Origin: Heloderma charlesbogerti
Taxonomy: Eukaryota; Chordata; Lepidosauria; Squamata; Helodermatidae
Assembly (NCBI GenBank): GCA_026122225.1
Contig: JANEZZ010001679.1
Span: forward strand, 1,054,001-1,118,000
Direction: 5' to 3'
Length of the DNA: 64,000 bases
The position numbers and the translations under genes were made by a program. This document shows, one piece after another, positions 40,066-51,700 of the stretch. The notes under the pieces are model-generated. The model did not search any database. It was not told the origin of the DNA and worked only from the letters and a program-made list of their open reading frames with translations. Within the stretch, counting starts at the first letter, position 1. Each line of letters opens with the position of its first letter.

Positions 40066-41510
40066 TAGGAATGTATGGTTTCCCCACCATCCATTCTGGT
40101 AGAGAATCTGCGGGGAGGGGAGTCGATCCATTCCTCCCCCCCGCCGAATCCTCCAGAGATGCTCCGCTCCATGAGGATTCTGCAGAGCTGAGGGCCACTT
40201 ACCCGAATCAACCGGAGCCCTTCACTTCTGCGCCGATAGCTTTTTTTTTTTTTAAAGAGGCGATCAGCTAGGGATGTCAGAAAATTCCGCCACGGATCTC
40301 GGTGAGGCCAAATGCCAGTGCATTCGGCCCCCCGAAATCTGTGGCGGAACGGCCTGCCCCCCGCGCCCCCCGCGGATCTCCCCGGGATGAGACTTACCTG
40401 GGGCGGATCTTCCGGGCGGCAGCGGCTCCGGCAGCGGTTCTGGCGAAGGCGGCGGCAGCGGTCAGTCTTCCGGCCGGCTGCCGCCACCACCATTTCCAGG
40501 CTTGTGAAAAAAAAAAAGACATGATAGGCTACGTAAAGATTTACATAGCCTATCATGGCTAGGTTTTTAAAAAAAGAAAGAAAAGATGTGATAGGCTACA
40601 TAAATCTTTACGTAGCCTATCATGGTTGGGGGTGGGTTTAAAAAAAAAAACGTGTACGCAAATGGCGGCGGCTATGGCCACCGCCATTTGCATTCCTTCT
40701 TTTTGGCTGTCTTAATCTACATAAATATTTACGTAGACTATGACGGCAAAAATCAAGGGGAACGTAAATAGCATAGCGGGAGCTATTTGCATCCCTTTTT
40801 CATTCACCTTTTTAGCCTACATAAATTTTTATGTAGGCTAAAATGGGGAATCAAAAGGGGATGCAAATGGCACCCGCTACGCTATTTGCATTCCCCTTGA
40901 TTTTCACTGTCATAGTCTACGTAAATATTTACGTAGTTTAAGATGGTAAAAAGAAGGAATGCAAATGGTGGTGGCCGTAGCTGCCGCCATTTGCGTACGT
41001 GTTGTTTTTTGTTTGTTTGGTTTGGCTGGCTGCTCCGTGGAGCTGCTGCGGAGCACAGCTGGCCGTTCGAGGATTCCGGGGGGGAGGAACAGAGCGCCTC
41101 CCCCCCCCGGCCAGGATTCCAGGGGGAGGGATGGAACACCTCCCCCCCCACCATCAACATAATCCATGAAAGGTAAGTCACTTTTGTATATCCCTACAAT
41201 CAGCAGGATGTGCCCATAGAGTTATATGCAAAATAGAGCCATGAATCTTACGTATAAGCCTATGGACACATAAAGCCATGAATCTTGCATTTAAGTCTAT
41301 GTGTCCATAGGCTTATACACAAGATTCATGGCTCTATTTTGCATACAAGTCTATGGGCACATCCTGCCAATCACCTTTTTTTAAAAAAATGGCAATTGAC
41401 ACAGAGGCGAAGGGCTCCGGGTGAAAGAAGCAGCCGTGTCATCCAGCGGGGCATCCTCCAGGAGAGGAGGTAAGTGGGGCCGATCCAGCACTGATTCCTA
41501 ACATCCCTAC
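40066..41510 (+). mobile_element. Palindromic hAT-like element AA (gamma-beta), hosts AB
   Basis: TAGGAATGTATGGTTTCCCC (40066) to CTAACATCCCTA (41510); TSD CATTGGAT/CATTAGTT (6 of 8; 40058-40065 and 41511-41518). Its core after AB is the same long hairpin as X: CAGCAGGATGTGCCCATAGA paired with CTATGGGCACATCCTGCC. A second inverted pair, ATGAATCTTGCATTTAAGTC / CACAAGATTCATGGCTC, lies within it. GGAGGTAAGTGGGGCC is near 41467. Confidence 0.88.
40269..41196 (-). mobile_element. Palindromic hAT-like element AB (beta-alpha), nested in AA
   Basis: TAGGGATGTCAGAAAATTCC (40269) to TTTTGTATATCCCTA (41196); TSD CGATCAGC/CAATCAGC (7 of 8). The beta end folds as TTCCGCCACGGATCTCGG against CCGAAATCTGTGGCGGAA. 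Core: 40522-40557 and 40587-40622 TAGGC hairpins, CAAATGGCGGCGGCTATGG 40659-40692, TTTTTAGCCTACATAAATTT 40810-40839 (paired changes in both arms), and the CAAATGGC/CTATTTG module 40864-40890. The order then reverses to the alpha end, AAAGGTAAGTCACTTTTG. Confidence 0.92.
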
Positions 41511-41518
41511 ATTAGTTC

Positions 41519-41790
41519 CTTGGAAGCGTCCAACTTCAAAGGTGGGCAACTACCTCAATAGGATAGTGCCCTTAGCAAGTTTGTGGCAGAGGTGAAAATT
41601 GAACTGGGCTTCCCATTTCTTAGCTCATTCTCTCCCAGCCACTCTGGGGCTCAAGCAGGAAATCTAAATGGGCCTGTGTGTACTTAGGTCTTGGAGACTT
41701 CTATGGCCCAAAAAGCAATGTTGATCCCCTGAAATTTGCAGTCAGGATGAGCAGACCTCTAAGGTTGGACAGATCTGCTCCAAATACAAA
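41519..41790. other. Unclassified DNA
   Basis: The first bases (CCTTGGAAGCGTCCAACTTC) continue the CTAGACACTGTCT repeat. The remainder is not recognised. Confidence 0.35.
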
Positions 41791-41798
41791 CAGCCTGG

Positions 41799-42759
41799 TA
41801 GGGTTGGTGGAGAATTTCTCCCTGAAACTTCAGGGGGCCGAGCGCCAACGTGTTCGGCCCCCCGAAGAAGTTTCGGGGAGAAATTCTCGGCACCCCCCCG
41901 CACCCTGCACCAACCCCGGGACAGGACTTACCTTTCCTGAATGTCCCTCCCGGCGGCGGTTCCCGGCGGCGGTTCATCGGGTCTTCGTCAGGGGCGGGGG
42001 CGGCAGCCAATCTTTCGACCGGCTGCCGCCGCTGCCATTCCAATAAAACTAAAAAAAAAACCACGCCCCCATGATAGGCTACGTGATGATTAACGTAGCC
42101 TATCATGGCTAGATTTGCCAAGTCAGCCGTGATAGGCTACGTAAATCATCACGTAGCCTATCACGGGTGACTTTAAAAAAAAAAAAAAGCGCGTACGGCT
42201 AATAGCGGCCCCCATAGGGAGCCGCCATTCACGTTCCTTATTTGGTCGCTGTAGTCTACATAAAGATTACGTAGACTACGGCGAAAATAAGGGCAATGCT
42301 ATTTGCGTTCCCGTTATTTTTGCCGTAGTCTACTTAAAGATTTACGTAGACTACAGCGACCAAATAAGGAACGCGAATGGCAGCTCCCTATGGGGGCCGC
42401 CATTTGCGTACGTGCTTTTTTTTTTTAAGTCACCCGTGATAGGCTACGTGACGATTTATGTAGCCTATCACAGCTGACTTTGCAGATCTAGCCGTGATAG
42501 GCTACGTTAATCGTCACGTAGCCTATCACGGGGGCGGGGGTTTTTTTTAACTTTTTATTTCGCGGCCGGGCGAGGCGCCTCCTCCCCAGCCTGAATTTCG
42601 GCCGGGTGAGGCAGGAAGCCTCCCCCCCAGCCTGAATTTTGGCCAGGCAAGGCGGGAAGCCTCCCCCCCCAGCCTGAACTTCGGGGGGAGAGCAGCGAAG
42701 CGCCTCCCCCCCACCGCGAAAAGCTGCGAGACCAGGTAAGTAACTTCTGTGCACCCCTA
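41799..42759 (-). mobile_element. Palindromic hAT-like element AC (beta-alpha)
   Basis: TAGGGTTGGTGGAGAATTTC (41799) to GTGCACCCCTA (42759), with a perfect TSD CAGCCTGG (41791-41798 and 42760-42767). Same build as B in reverse: beta hairpin, GGCAGCC block, hairpins 42071-42106 and 42128-42163, TAGTCTA pairs, centre GGGCAATGCTATTTGCGTTCCCG, then mirror order to 42530. The GC-rich block has AAATTCAGGC-type units (on the minus strand) and ACCAGGTAAGTAAC. Confidence 0.94.
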
Positions 42760-42767
42760 CAGCCTGG

Positions 42768-42932
42768 TCAACTGCCCTTGCTTCATCCAGGGAAGGCTGG
42801 TGGTTCTGATTTCAGTGGGGCAGTGAATCCACTCTGGGTTTCAGGCAGTACCAGTCAGAACTCTAAAGGAGCTATCCAAAGTGCTGAACACCATCTCCCA
42901 AATGGTCCAGAACCATACATAGCTCATTTAGA
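42768..42932. other. Unclassified DNA
   Basis: Short stretch between two elements; nothing recognised. Confidence 0.35.
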
Positions 42933-42940
42933 GTTCCGAC

Positions 42941-43346
42941 TAGGGATGTATGGACTGTGTAAAATCCGCTACGTCTGTGTTTCGCTGATTGTCAGGCGCC
43001 TTTCGTTCCATCATCTGCCCACAGATGGGTGTGGATATCTTTTTGTTCCATCATGCAGAAAAGTAGAGAAATAATTATGTAAGTATTTACGTAATTATTT
43101 ACATAATTTACCTCAGTACATAATATTTAGTGTATTGTCCCCCATTCCATTCAACGTTTCCTCAGCAGAAACGTACATATTTTTCTATGGATTTATATGC
43201 GTACATTTCGGGAAAGTAAAAAATTCATCCGAATGTCCATAGATTCTGCACAGCCTGAGCAAGACGCTCTGCAGTAGATTCCGCAGGTCAGATTCTTAGA
43301 AATCCAAGCTCATTTTAATCTGTCTCAAATTTCTCCAGCATCCCTA
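42941..43346. mobile_element. Small hAT-like element with TTACGTAATTATTTACGTAA-type core
   Basis: TAGGGATGTATGGACTGTGT (42941) to CTCCAGCATCCCTA (43346), 406 bp. The centre carries AATTATGTAAGTATTTACGT and AATTATTTACATAATTTACC, short palindromic text akin to the larger family's TACGTAAAT motif. The right end (GATTCCGCAGGTCAGATTCT, CAAATTTCTCCAGCATCC) recurs at 57600-57694. Flanks GTTCCGAC and GGTCGACT are similar but offset. Confidence 0.7.
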
Positions 43347-43354
43347 GGTCGACT

Positions 43355-43970
43355 GGTTCTGAGTTGAAACTCAGAACAGATTTACCACCCCATTGAGATA
43401 GGAGCCATCAGCCTCCACTGGCCTCGTCAATGGAATAGGACCTTCTGCTTCTTACATTCAGTGCTGAACCATCATTTCTCTGGGCCCAGTAAAAACTTGT
43501 AACATACATCCCCGCTCAAAGACCTTGACTTCTGGGTGGCATGACGGAGGATAGATGGATGCCCTTTAGCTTCATTAGATCCCTTTCTTTAATCTCCATA
43601 TTTGTGTCTCCTTTATTTATATTTATAATCAAATATGCCATGTGCACACTCCCATATTCTCTCTCTGTCTCTGTCAGCAGCTCACTATCAGCATGTCTCT
43701 CTGTCAGCAGCTGAGAGTGTTGTTTGTTCTGTTCTAATGCAGCTTCTGATTGACTCCAACAAATCTTACAAAATGTGGACAATCCATGCTGATGCATCAA
43801 TACAGGGAAATAATTTGGCATTAACAATTTAAACTCAGTTTAAACTTAATGTCTCTACCCCCTTTCATGGCCCAGGACTGAGAGCTCTCTGAGATTGAGG
43901 TTTCCAGTAACAGTGAGGAGTCAAAACCAATTCCCAGACCTTCACAAGCGGGGCCTTCCACCTTGGATGC
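43355..43970. other. Unclassified DNA
   Basis: No feature recognised in about 600 bp. Confidence 0.4.
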
Positions 43971-44800
43971 TGCTAAGGATGGATGGAAGCCACTGTGTCC
44001 ATGCTCGGCGGGTGCTCCAGTAGCCACCACTGCTGCTCACCCAGGAAAGCCAGGCCATGCAAGGCCCTGGAGGGCTCAGTGACCCTTCAGCTCATGTCTG
44101 GGCCTGGGTCACGCATGTCCTCCCTCCGGCCATCCTCCTTTGTGGCTGCCATTTTAACGCAAGATGGAGGCTCTAGTTTTTCATAAGTCTATTGTTGTGC
44201 ACAACAGTGGCTATAAAGAGCCATTTCCACAACAAGACCCCCATCTTACATTGAAATGGCAGCCGCAAAGGCAGACATGCACAAGCAGATGGCCTCAGTA
44301 AGCCTCTTGCCCTGCCAGCACTGTGGCTGCCATGGTAGCCAGAATGGGGGGAGGAGCATAAGGCAGTGCTGCTTGGCTCTCCTCCCCCAACCATCCCGGC
44401 TAACATGGCAGCATTGGTGGGGCAGGAGGACAATGAGAGGGGAGCCCCTCTTGTCATCCTCCTACCCTACTGGCACTGTTGCCACCATCATAGCCAAGAT
44501 GAGAGAGGGAGAAGGTGCTATCAGGGCTGGAGGGGAACCCATCTCCTCACGTTCTCCTTCCTTGCAAGTGAAGGGAAAAGTCCTAACTGCCATTTTGGTG
44601 GCTCGCAATGAGGGATGAACTGATCCCAGGTGCTACCAAGCCTTGGGTTGCTTGGCAGCCAGATCCATCAGTGCCCCATGGCTCAATGACTGGGGTCCAG
44701 GAGGCCAAATGTAGGAGAGTCTGCCAGCCTCCCAGACCCAGTCAGGCACACATGACAACCTTAGATACTGCACATTGTCCGCTCTCACCAGGAGGCACCA
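43971..44800. repeat. Old foldback-bearing repeat with CAGATCCATCAGTGCCCCAT
   Basis: Opens with TAAGGATGGATGGAAGCC (43974), possibly a worn TAGGGATGG terminus. A hairpin at 44145-44263 pairs GCTGCCATTTTAACGCAAGA with CTTACATTGAAATGGCAGC. CAGATCCATCAGTGCCCCAT at about 44660 is shared with 8176, and GACCCAGTCAGGCACAC at 44742 with 12542. The 120-codon open frame at 44256-44618 has no domain. Confidence 0.5.
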
Positions 44801-46015
44801 CTGCCCTCCAATTCTGAAAAGTGGACATCGGACTCCTCTAACAAGCAGGGAGGCCCAGGGCAGCATTCCCCAACCATCTTCTCACTCCACACATCCTCAC
44901 TACCCTGAAGAGGCCAGCAACTGTGGGCTCTTGCCCTTTAACAAAGAAAACAGCTGCAGCATTTGAGGAGGTGGAGCTCCCAGAAGAATTCTCCCGGCTT
45001 GGGTATAGAGCCCTATTAGTTACTCCAAACCAGTGCTGGGATAACTCACCTTACCTAGCTGTGAGGTTGCTCTCCATGGTCCTGAATCTGAGGCCACTGT
45101 CACTACTACAGTTCTGTCCGGGGTCCTGAACCTGCTCTACTCTAGAATTGCTTCAGCCACTGCCCAACACTGTGTCCCCTTGCTTAGGCTGTTGCCTACT
45201 AGGGAAGACGGAATCTCCAATGGAACCAGATGACACCCCACCATCACCACCACCACCACCACCACCCAATAATGGGCCTACAGTCCAAGCTGGGCTCAAG
45301 AAAAATGTTCCTTCCTTTGTCCCATGCTTGTGACCCAAGCTTAAACCCATGCCTACTATTTTGTTGGGCATAACAGTACATAATGCAGTTCGGTGTGCAC
45401 ATAAACCAGTTGACTTACATTGAAGTACTCAGCTGAAATTCAACTATTCTAGTTCTGGAGGGCTTCCCATCCCACCTGTTCTCTCCTAGCTTCATCATTG
45501 TTTTTTTCTTTGAAATCAATGACTAATTTTCCTCCTCTGTATTTATCTAGCAGTAGAACGTTTTCTCTCCTTTTTTGCTTTCAAGGCAAAACAAAGTGGA
45601 TTAGTTATTAATGTTTGTTTCAGTATTTTTTTAATAATTGGAATGAGGAGAGCACCTTTTGATTTTTCTTTCTGGACAAGGAAGTTAATGAGAAGGGTTT
45701 TCTCCGTCAATTTGTGTGGATTTTATTCTGTTGCTTCTCGCTGACATGCCAGTCTCGAGTGCATTTCGCTTAACCACAAAGTTTGACAGTTGTGTCTGAC
45801 TTCACAATGAGTGATACTAAAATAGAAAGTATGCTGCAGATTGGGGCAACAGCTGCACATATTCCCAAAGGGAGAGAATGAAAAGCTTTTGTTTTGTTTT
45901 TGGCTTTCATTCAGGTTTTATTGGGTTTCCTTAAGTAAAACTCAGCTGAAATATTAACCCAAATAGGTATAAATTATGGGTGTAATCCTTTCCCACAAGA
46001 GCACACTGAAGGATT
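44801..46015. other. Unclassified DNA
   Basis: A (CAC)n run at 45240-45268. No splice-bounded exon or protein family recognised despite moderate GC to about 45340; AT-rich afterwards. Confidence 0.45.
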
Positions 46016-46019
46016 CTAG

Positions 46020-46765
46020 TAGGTAATGATGGCCACCAATTTGGATGGCTTTAAAGTGGATTGGACAAATGCAGGGAGGAGAAAGCTATCTAGATTTCTA
46101 CTTGTCCTGATGACTATATGCAACCTCCAGTATCAGAGACATATACCTATGTACAACAGTTGCTGGGAAACTGGGTGTCAGGGTGTTGTTGTGCTCATGT
46201 CCTGCTTGTGGGCAGGGATGCTGGAGAAAATCAAGACAGGCTAAAATGAGTTTGGATTTCTAAGAATCCAGCCTGCAGAATCCACTGCAGACTGGCCTTT
46301 TCAGGCTGCACAGCGTCTGTGGACTTTTGATCTTTTACCCCCTTTTTTTTAACTTTCCAAAAATGTATGCAAATTTATTCAAAGGAAACCCTGCATGCTT
46401 CTGCTGAGACATATGCTGTTCTGGAAAATATATGTGGGGAAAAGTTGAATGGAATGGGGGACAATACACTAAATGGTACATACAAACATAAATTACATAA
46501 ATTGCTGCAAATCGTCTTATGGAATTATTTATGTATTTTTCTGATAATGGGGTAGGGATTGAATCCATCTGTGTGAACAGGTGCTGGAATGAATGACACC
46601 ACACAATCCATGAATCCCACACAGGATGGATTTCACAAAATCCAGACATCCCTACTTGTGGGTTTCCCATGGGCAGTTGGTTGGCCACTGTGTGAACAGT
46701 ATGCTGGACTAGATGGACCCTTGGCCTGATCCAGCATGGTTCTTCTTATGTTCTTATGTTCTTAC
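46020..46765 (+). mobile_element. CR1-group 3'-end repeat split by element L
   Basis: GATGGCCACCAATTTGGATG, TTAAAGTGGATTGGACAAAT, CATGTCCTGCTTGTGGG, then, after L, TTTCCCATGGGCAGTTGGTT, GCTGGACTAGATGGACCCTT, GGCCTGATCCAGCATGG and the octamer tail TTCTTATGTTCTTATG. The wording is that of a widespread lizard non-LTR 3' end with an octamer tail. A second, partial copy is at 58606-58695. Confidence 0.75.
46213..46654. mobile_element. hAT-like element L
   Basis: CAGGGATGCTGGAGAAAATC (46213) to CCAGACATCCCTA (46654), with a perfect 8-bp TSD CTTGTGGG (46205-46212 and 46655-46662). The host CR1-type repeat reads continuously when L is removed. It has no stacked hairpins. It contains TGCACAGCGTCTGTGGACTT and AT-rich text, plus a terminal inverted similarity of about 9 bp. 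M at 37116 is a truncated sister. Confidence 0.9.
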
Positions 46766-46959
46766 GTCTCATTTATGTCTCAGTGGGCCCCATGCCCTTT
46801 CCCCCTCCACTCCAGAGCTCAAGTAACTTGAATGACCAGGTGGGGAAGGCTGGATAGAAAAATGAGAAATGCGCACAGACTTCCCATTGCCCAAACAGCT
46901 CAGGTTATACGCATGCTGTGCTGAGTGATGTAGGGGATAGAATGAGGGACAGAAAGTGG

Positions 46960-47225
46960 CTACCAGAGAAAGGGCCTTTATGGTGGCGGCACCCTGTTTT
47001 GAAATACTCTCCTCAGAGGAGCTCACCTGGCACCCATGTTTTTGCCTTTGGGGCACCAGGTGGAGACCTTTATTATTCTCCCATACTTTTTAAGATCAAA
47101 ATTTTCAGTGTTTTTAATTTTGCTGTTTGAATGTTGTTGTTGTTGTTGTTTTATTTCTATGTATTAGTTTTGTACTGTGGTTGGTTTTTAACCTGTTTGA
47201 GTTTTAGGACTCTTGGTGCCAATGG
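46960..47225 (+). mobile_element. LINE 3' end (L2-like)
   Basis: GAGAAAGGGCCTTTATGGTG, GCACCCTGTTTTGAAATACT, CTCCTCAGAGGAGCTCACCT, GGCACCAGGTGGAGACCTTT, TTTTAATTTTGCTGTTTGAA, a (GTT)n run at 47132-47150 and GTATTAGTTTTGTACTGTGG. The order (rejection of unpaired cases, GCTCACCTGGC, GGAGACCTTT) matches lizard L2-like 3' ends. Confidence 0.65.
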
Positions 47226-48660
47226 AGGCTTTAAGAAAGCCTAACTGATGGTGGGAGTCATTTTCAGGAGTGTGTGTGTGTATGAATGTGTATGAGTGTG
47301 TATATGGGTCTGGGACAACACACCAGGGGGGGCATGGTAGCAGTGGGGTGGACCCACCTACTTTGGCATGTGGGTGGCCTGTCCCTCCACCCAACATACA
47401 TTTCTGGAGTCAGTTCGGCCCTCTGGTTAAAATACGTTCATCTCCCCTAGCCTATATAATTATATTTGAAGCCAGTTCAGAGAGACAGCAATTCTTCTTG
47501 TGATTCAAACATGGAGAAAAATAGCACTCATTAACAAGAAGCATGATCAGAATCATGATAAGTGGATCAAAGATGTCACCCCTGTGGATAGATCCCTTCT
47601 GAAAATCTCTGGTTGATTCTCAGGCAATAAACAGACTTGGGGTGGGGAAAAGATTTTGGCTCAACTTCTGCTAGAAAACATAGCTGATAAGTGTAGATGT
47701 GTACAAGGCTGCACACTTACAATCCATAAAAAAGTACTTTGTAGAAAGCCTGTTAGTATCAAATAACTCTTGCTATTAGAAACGACTGAAATAAATTGTA
47801 ACCAAGAAATTGAAATGTAGCTTAGCAATGGAACAATTACTTTTCAAATGCACTTCCACAGGCATATACAGAGTTAGTTTTACTTACAGCGGTTTAATTA
47901 ACTAGAGCCCCACTAAGGATGAACATGCTATAATGGAATCACAGAATTTGCCATACTGGAACTACAGTTCCAGGCCAGAAACTGATAGTTTTTCCCAAAT
48001 GACACATAAATAAAACAAGCTGTGTTTGCTAGCACACTGAACTAATGTACCATAGCACCCTTCAAGCTTTGCACATTGCAATTGTTATTTTAAAACTACC
48101 GACACCCACATATACCATCAGTGGTGTAATGCTCGAGTTAGCCAACTTGGTTTACACTCTGCTTGCCGAAAGGGAGTTCGAACTCATTATCACTTCCTGG
48201 GAGATGTTAGCACAGAAGGAAAACTGTTGAGAAGTCTGTAAGTGTCTGATTCAATCGGGAAAAAGTGACATTGGCTGGAAGAACTGACACACAATTTCTT
48301 TTGTGACTTTTTTCATATTAGTTAGCAAAAGACTTATAAATACTTCATGACTGATGTTGTGGAAGCTCATACTTATCTGCCTGATGACTACAGGAATCAC
48401 CTCTCCTTTTCTGTCCCAGTAGAAATTAGCAAGAGAAAGGTAAGGTGAATCTTTTATAGCCACCTAGGCGTTGTCTGTTTTGAGTATTCCATTGAACTCA
48501 AGGTCACTAGCAGCTGGCAATTCATTTTCTTGCATCTCAGCAATGCTCTCCCCACCCCCACCCCCCACAGCACTCAAGAAAGCTTTGTGGAAAACATAAT
48601 CTTGCCAATTAAGCATCTCCTACCCATTTTGGCATTACTCATGGCATTTAGACTAGATAT
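47226..48660. other. Unclassified DNA
   Basis: GTGTGTGTGTATGAATGTGT near 47269-47300 is a short imperfect microsatellite. Nothing else recognised over about 1.4 kb. Confidence 0.45.
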
Positions 48661-48668
48661 CCTTATAT

Positions 48669-49331
48669 TAGGGATGTACGAAACCCCCTTACCTGGAGTC
48701 TGTGGGGGGTCTGCAGGGGGGGGAGATGATCCATCCCTCCCCCCCAGAATCCTCGCCAGCCGGCTCTGCTCTGTGGCAAGTCGTGAAGCCACTGGCTGGC
48801 TCCGGCCGCTGGCAGACTTCCGGCCACTGCCAGTCTGTGGACTCAAATGGCATCCAGCATAGCGGATGCCATTTATGTCCCTTCTCTTTCCCATGATAGG
48901 CTATGTAAATATTTACGTAGCCTATCATGGCAAAGAGCAGGGACACAAATGGCATAGCAGATGCCATTTGTGTCCCTGTTCTTTGCAATAATAGGCTACA
49001 TAAAGATTTACGTAAAAAGTAAAAAGTCCGCTACGCCATTTGCGTCCCTGCTCTTTGCCATGATAGTCTATGTAAGGATTTACATAGCCTATCATGGCAA
49101 AGAGCAGGGATATAAATGGCATCCGCTACACTGGACACCATTTTCTTCCTCAGACCGGCAGCGGACGGCAGCGGACAGACTGGACCTGGCCAGTGGCAAG
49201 TAGGATCCGTTCCAGGGCAACTTCACGGGGCAGCAGAGGTGGGTGGTCCGTTCCGCCACGGACTCCAAGGGGCTGGATTCTTTAGAATCCGGCCTCATTG
49301 GAGTCCATGGAGGAATTCTCTAACATCCCTA
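48669..49331 (+). mobile_element. Palindromic hAT-like element AD (alpha-beta)
   Basis: TAGGGATGTACGAAACCCCC (48669) to TCTAACATCCCTA (49331), with a perfect TSD CCTTATAT (48661-48668 and 49332-49339). The core uses the E-type set: CAAATGGCATCC/GGATGCCATTT at 48845-48873, TGATAGGCTATGTAAATATT 48893-48928, CAAATGGCATAGCAGATGCC 48947-48974, an incomplete hairpin near 48990-49020 where one arm is missing, and TGATAGTCTATGTAAGG 49061-49096. The beta end holds CCACGGACTCCAAGGGGC paired with GGCCTCATTGGAGTCCATGG. Confidence 0.93.
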
Positions 49332-49390
49332 CCTTATATATTTTGAGTTCCTAGGCAAAATATAATACTTCTTGACCTCTGCATCCATGG

Positions 49391-50427
49391 TAGGGATGTA
49401 CGAGAAATCACTTTGAGTTCATTTTAGACCAGGTTTTACCCAAGTCAAACCTCCCAAGCTTGAACATGAATTCAAATGCAACTTAGAGTCGAAGTCCATA
49501 CGTTTCCAAGCTTGTGATGCCATTCATGGACCAAAGAAAAATGTGTTTGAAATTACATAATTTGAAGAATATGCATGAAAAATGTGTGCTCCTGGAAATG
49601 TGCATTTGGTGGAACCACCCCATGGTTTTATTTATTTAAATAGAGTGTTAAGGGTTTATAGCTTTTCTATATATTGTAGTTTGCCTTGTAGGTGGGTGAG
49701 AATGTATGGAACGGTGTGAGTGGCTGAGCGCCTGAGGCCATGTGATTGGTCAGTGAAAATGCTGATGGGAGCGGGAGTTAGAGTAAGTGAAAGTGAGTTA
49801 AAGGAGGCAGTTGGATGACAAAAGAGAGATGAGGGACAAAGAAAGGTATCTGATCTCTTAGATAAAACATTTCCTGGGGATAGGGAGAAGTGGTTAGTGG
49901 TTTTAGGCCTTAGTTTAGCATAGGTTAGCTTAAGAGAAATCTTTTAAAGTTCAATCTGTATAATAATCTAAATAAATTATTTTGATTCTTTTACATCTAG
50001 CCTGCACTGAAGTCTTCATCATGCTCCTTATACTTAACCTAGGCAGAAGTTTTAAAAAGGTGCAACTCACACACACAGTTATACTCTAGGGGGAAAAAGG
50101 AGTATAAGGAAGGTTGTAAAAGGTGGAAACCTGAGGTGTGTGGGAATAACCTGCCTAGGTGGAAGCAAAGACAAACCCCCCACCTTGAGGGACCATAGGC
50201 TTGGTGAAGAGAGGAGGCATTTCATCACAGTGCACAAACATGCTTTAATCAATGAGAGAGAAAGGAGTCCTTTTCAGTGCACTCCGAAATAAATTTTCAT
50301 ATGGGGGATGGATGAGTGGGGAGCTCGCAAAATGATACAGACATGAGTCAGAACAACAGAACAAGTTTCAAGATGGAATTTGAAGAATCTGAATGAGCCA
50401 TGTTTTTTGCTAATTCCCACATCCCTA
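49391..50427. mobile_element. hAT-like element K with an unidentified insert
   Basis: TAGGGATGTACGAGAAATCA (49391) to TCCCACATCCCTA (50427); flanks ATCCATGG and CCTCATGG share CATGG plus worn bases. Left and right parts match W (GAGTTCATTT, AATCAATGAGAG, GATACAGACATGAGTC). Between them, about 49605-50229, lies foreign sequence with TAAATAAATTATTTTGATTC. It is bracketed by GTGCA at 49600-49604 and 50230-50234, which could be a 5-bp duplication of a solo LTR. The LTR class is unproven. Confidence 0.65.
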
Positions 50428-50435
50428 CCTCATGG

Positions 50436-50839
50436 TGGAACTTCTCTTGCTTTCTACCTGTATTTGTTACAATTTACAATTATTACACTGATACCCTGCC
50501 TAGTTTTACAGCCAATAGATGAATGGAGATGGGGTCATATTCCTTTAAAGGGTACAAAGTAATCTCATGCATAAGGAAGACGAGACCGCACATGAATGGG
50601 TCTGCAGTCTGGACTCTTATTTGTCCAGATTATAGCACCTTTGGTGTAGGACTTACTTTGTGGATGACTAAACATATGAGAGAGCACATACTGTAACCAT
50701 ACTACTACATGGCAGTGAAGTCAACAAAAGTCTACTTCACTGATTCCATTCTTCTCTCAAGTAGCTGTCCAGGTGGTATGAGGCTTTGTGTCAGTTGTCC
50801 CAACAAAAAGTATGTTGCTAAAATCACAGTCCCACTGTA
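50436..50839. other. Unclassified DNA
   Basis: No feature recognised. Confidence 0.4.
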
Positions 50840-51700
50840 ATGAATTTGTCTGGTACTTTGAGGACAAAATTGCTTGTCTCCATAGCAATCTGAATACCAG
50901 GCTTGACATAAGTCCTCATGAGGTGTCCATCTTATCCAGTTTTGTGGGATCCATTTAGGTTGATGTGGCCTGAGGATGTGAACAAGACACTTGGCCAACC
51001 ACATGCCTTCTTGGCCTTTGCCCATCTTGGCTTATTAGGACTAGTAATGTGGGTTTGGCCAGGTGGGTTCAGAGAGTGGTCAATGCACCTTTATATGAAA
51101 GAGTGGTGAGAGCTGCATTTGTGCAACCACTGCTGAAAAAGCCCTCCCTGGACGCAGAGGTTTTGGAGAACTACCACCCAGTTACAAATACCCCCTTTGG
51201 GTACTCAAGACAGTGGTGGCAGCACAATTGCAGATGCTCTTGGAGGATATGGAGTATCTGGACCTATTTCATTCTGGTTTCAGGCATCGTTTCAGGATGG
51301 AATCAGCCTTGGTTGGCCTATTGAATAACCTTTATTTGGAAAGGGATGGGATAATGTGACCCTGCTGCTTCTCCTTCATCTCTTAGTGGCATTTGACACC
51401 ATCAAACATGGCATCCTCCTGGACCAGCTGCATGAGGTTAGAGTAGGAGGCAGTGTATTGCAGTGGTTCCACTCCTACTTGTGGGGACGGTTCCAGATAG
51501 TACCATTAGGGGCATGTCTCGGCCCCTTGGCAATTGTTCTGTGGGTGCCACAGGGCACAAACTTGTCACCAATTCCCCTTTGAAGCCATTTGGAGGAGCC
51601 ATTAGGGGATTTGGTGTGAGGTGTCATTAGTTCACAGATGATACCCAGCTCAATTTCTCTCTTACACCTGATTATTTAAGAGAGGGCCTTCCAGGGAGCC
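50840..51700 (+). pseudogene. L2-like LINE reverse transcriptase fragment (dead)
   Basis: Across several frames one can read QPLLKKPSLDAEVLENYHPV (about 51120-51180), LEDMEYLDLFHSGFRHRF, ALVGLLNNLYLERDG (about 51300-51350), FDTIKHGILLDQLHEVRVGG (about 51390-51450) and HRAQTCHQFPFEA in the wrong frame. Just before 51660 comes nucleotide text for a YADDTQL-like box (CAGATGATACCCAGCTC). FDTIDHGILLDRL and VPQGSVLSP are hallmarks of L2-like elements in reptiles. Stops and frameshifts are many; the N-terminal part (50860-51100) is barely readable. No role now. Confidence 0.8.

Noticed and set aside
45240..45270. (CAC)n run as part of a coding exon with a proline-rich stretch
   Set aside because: No splice-bounded frame or domain surrounds it; it reads as a simple triplet microsatellite.
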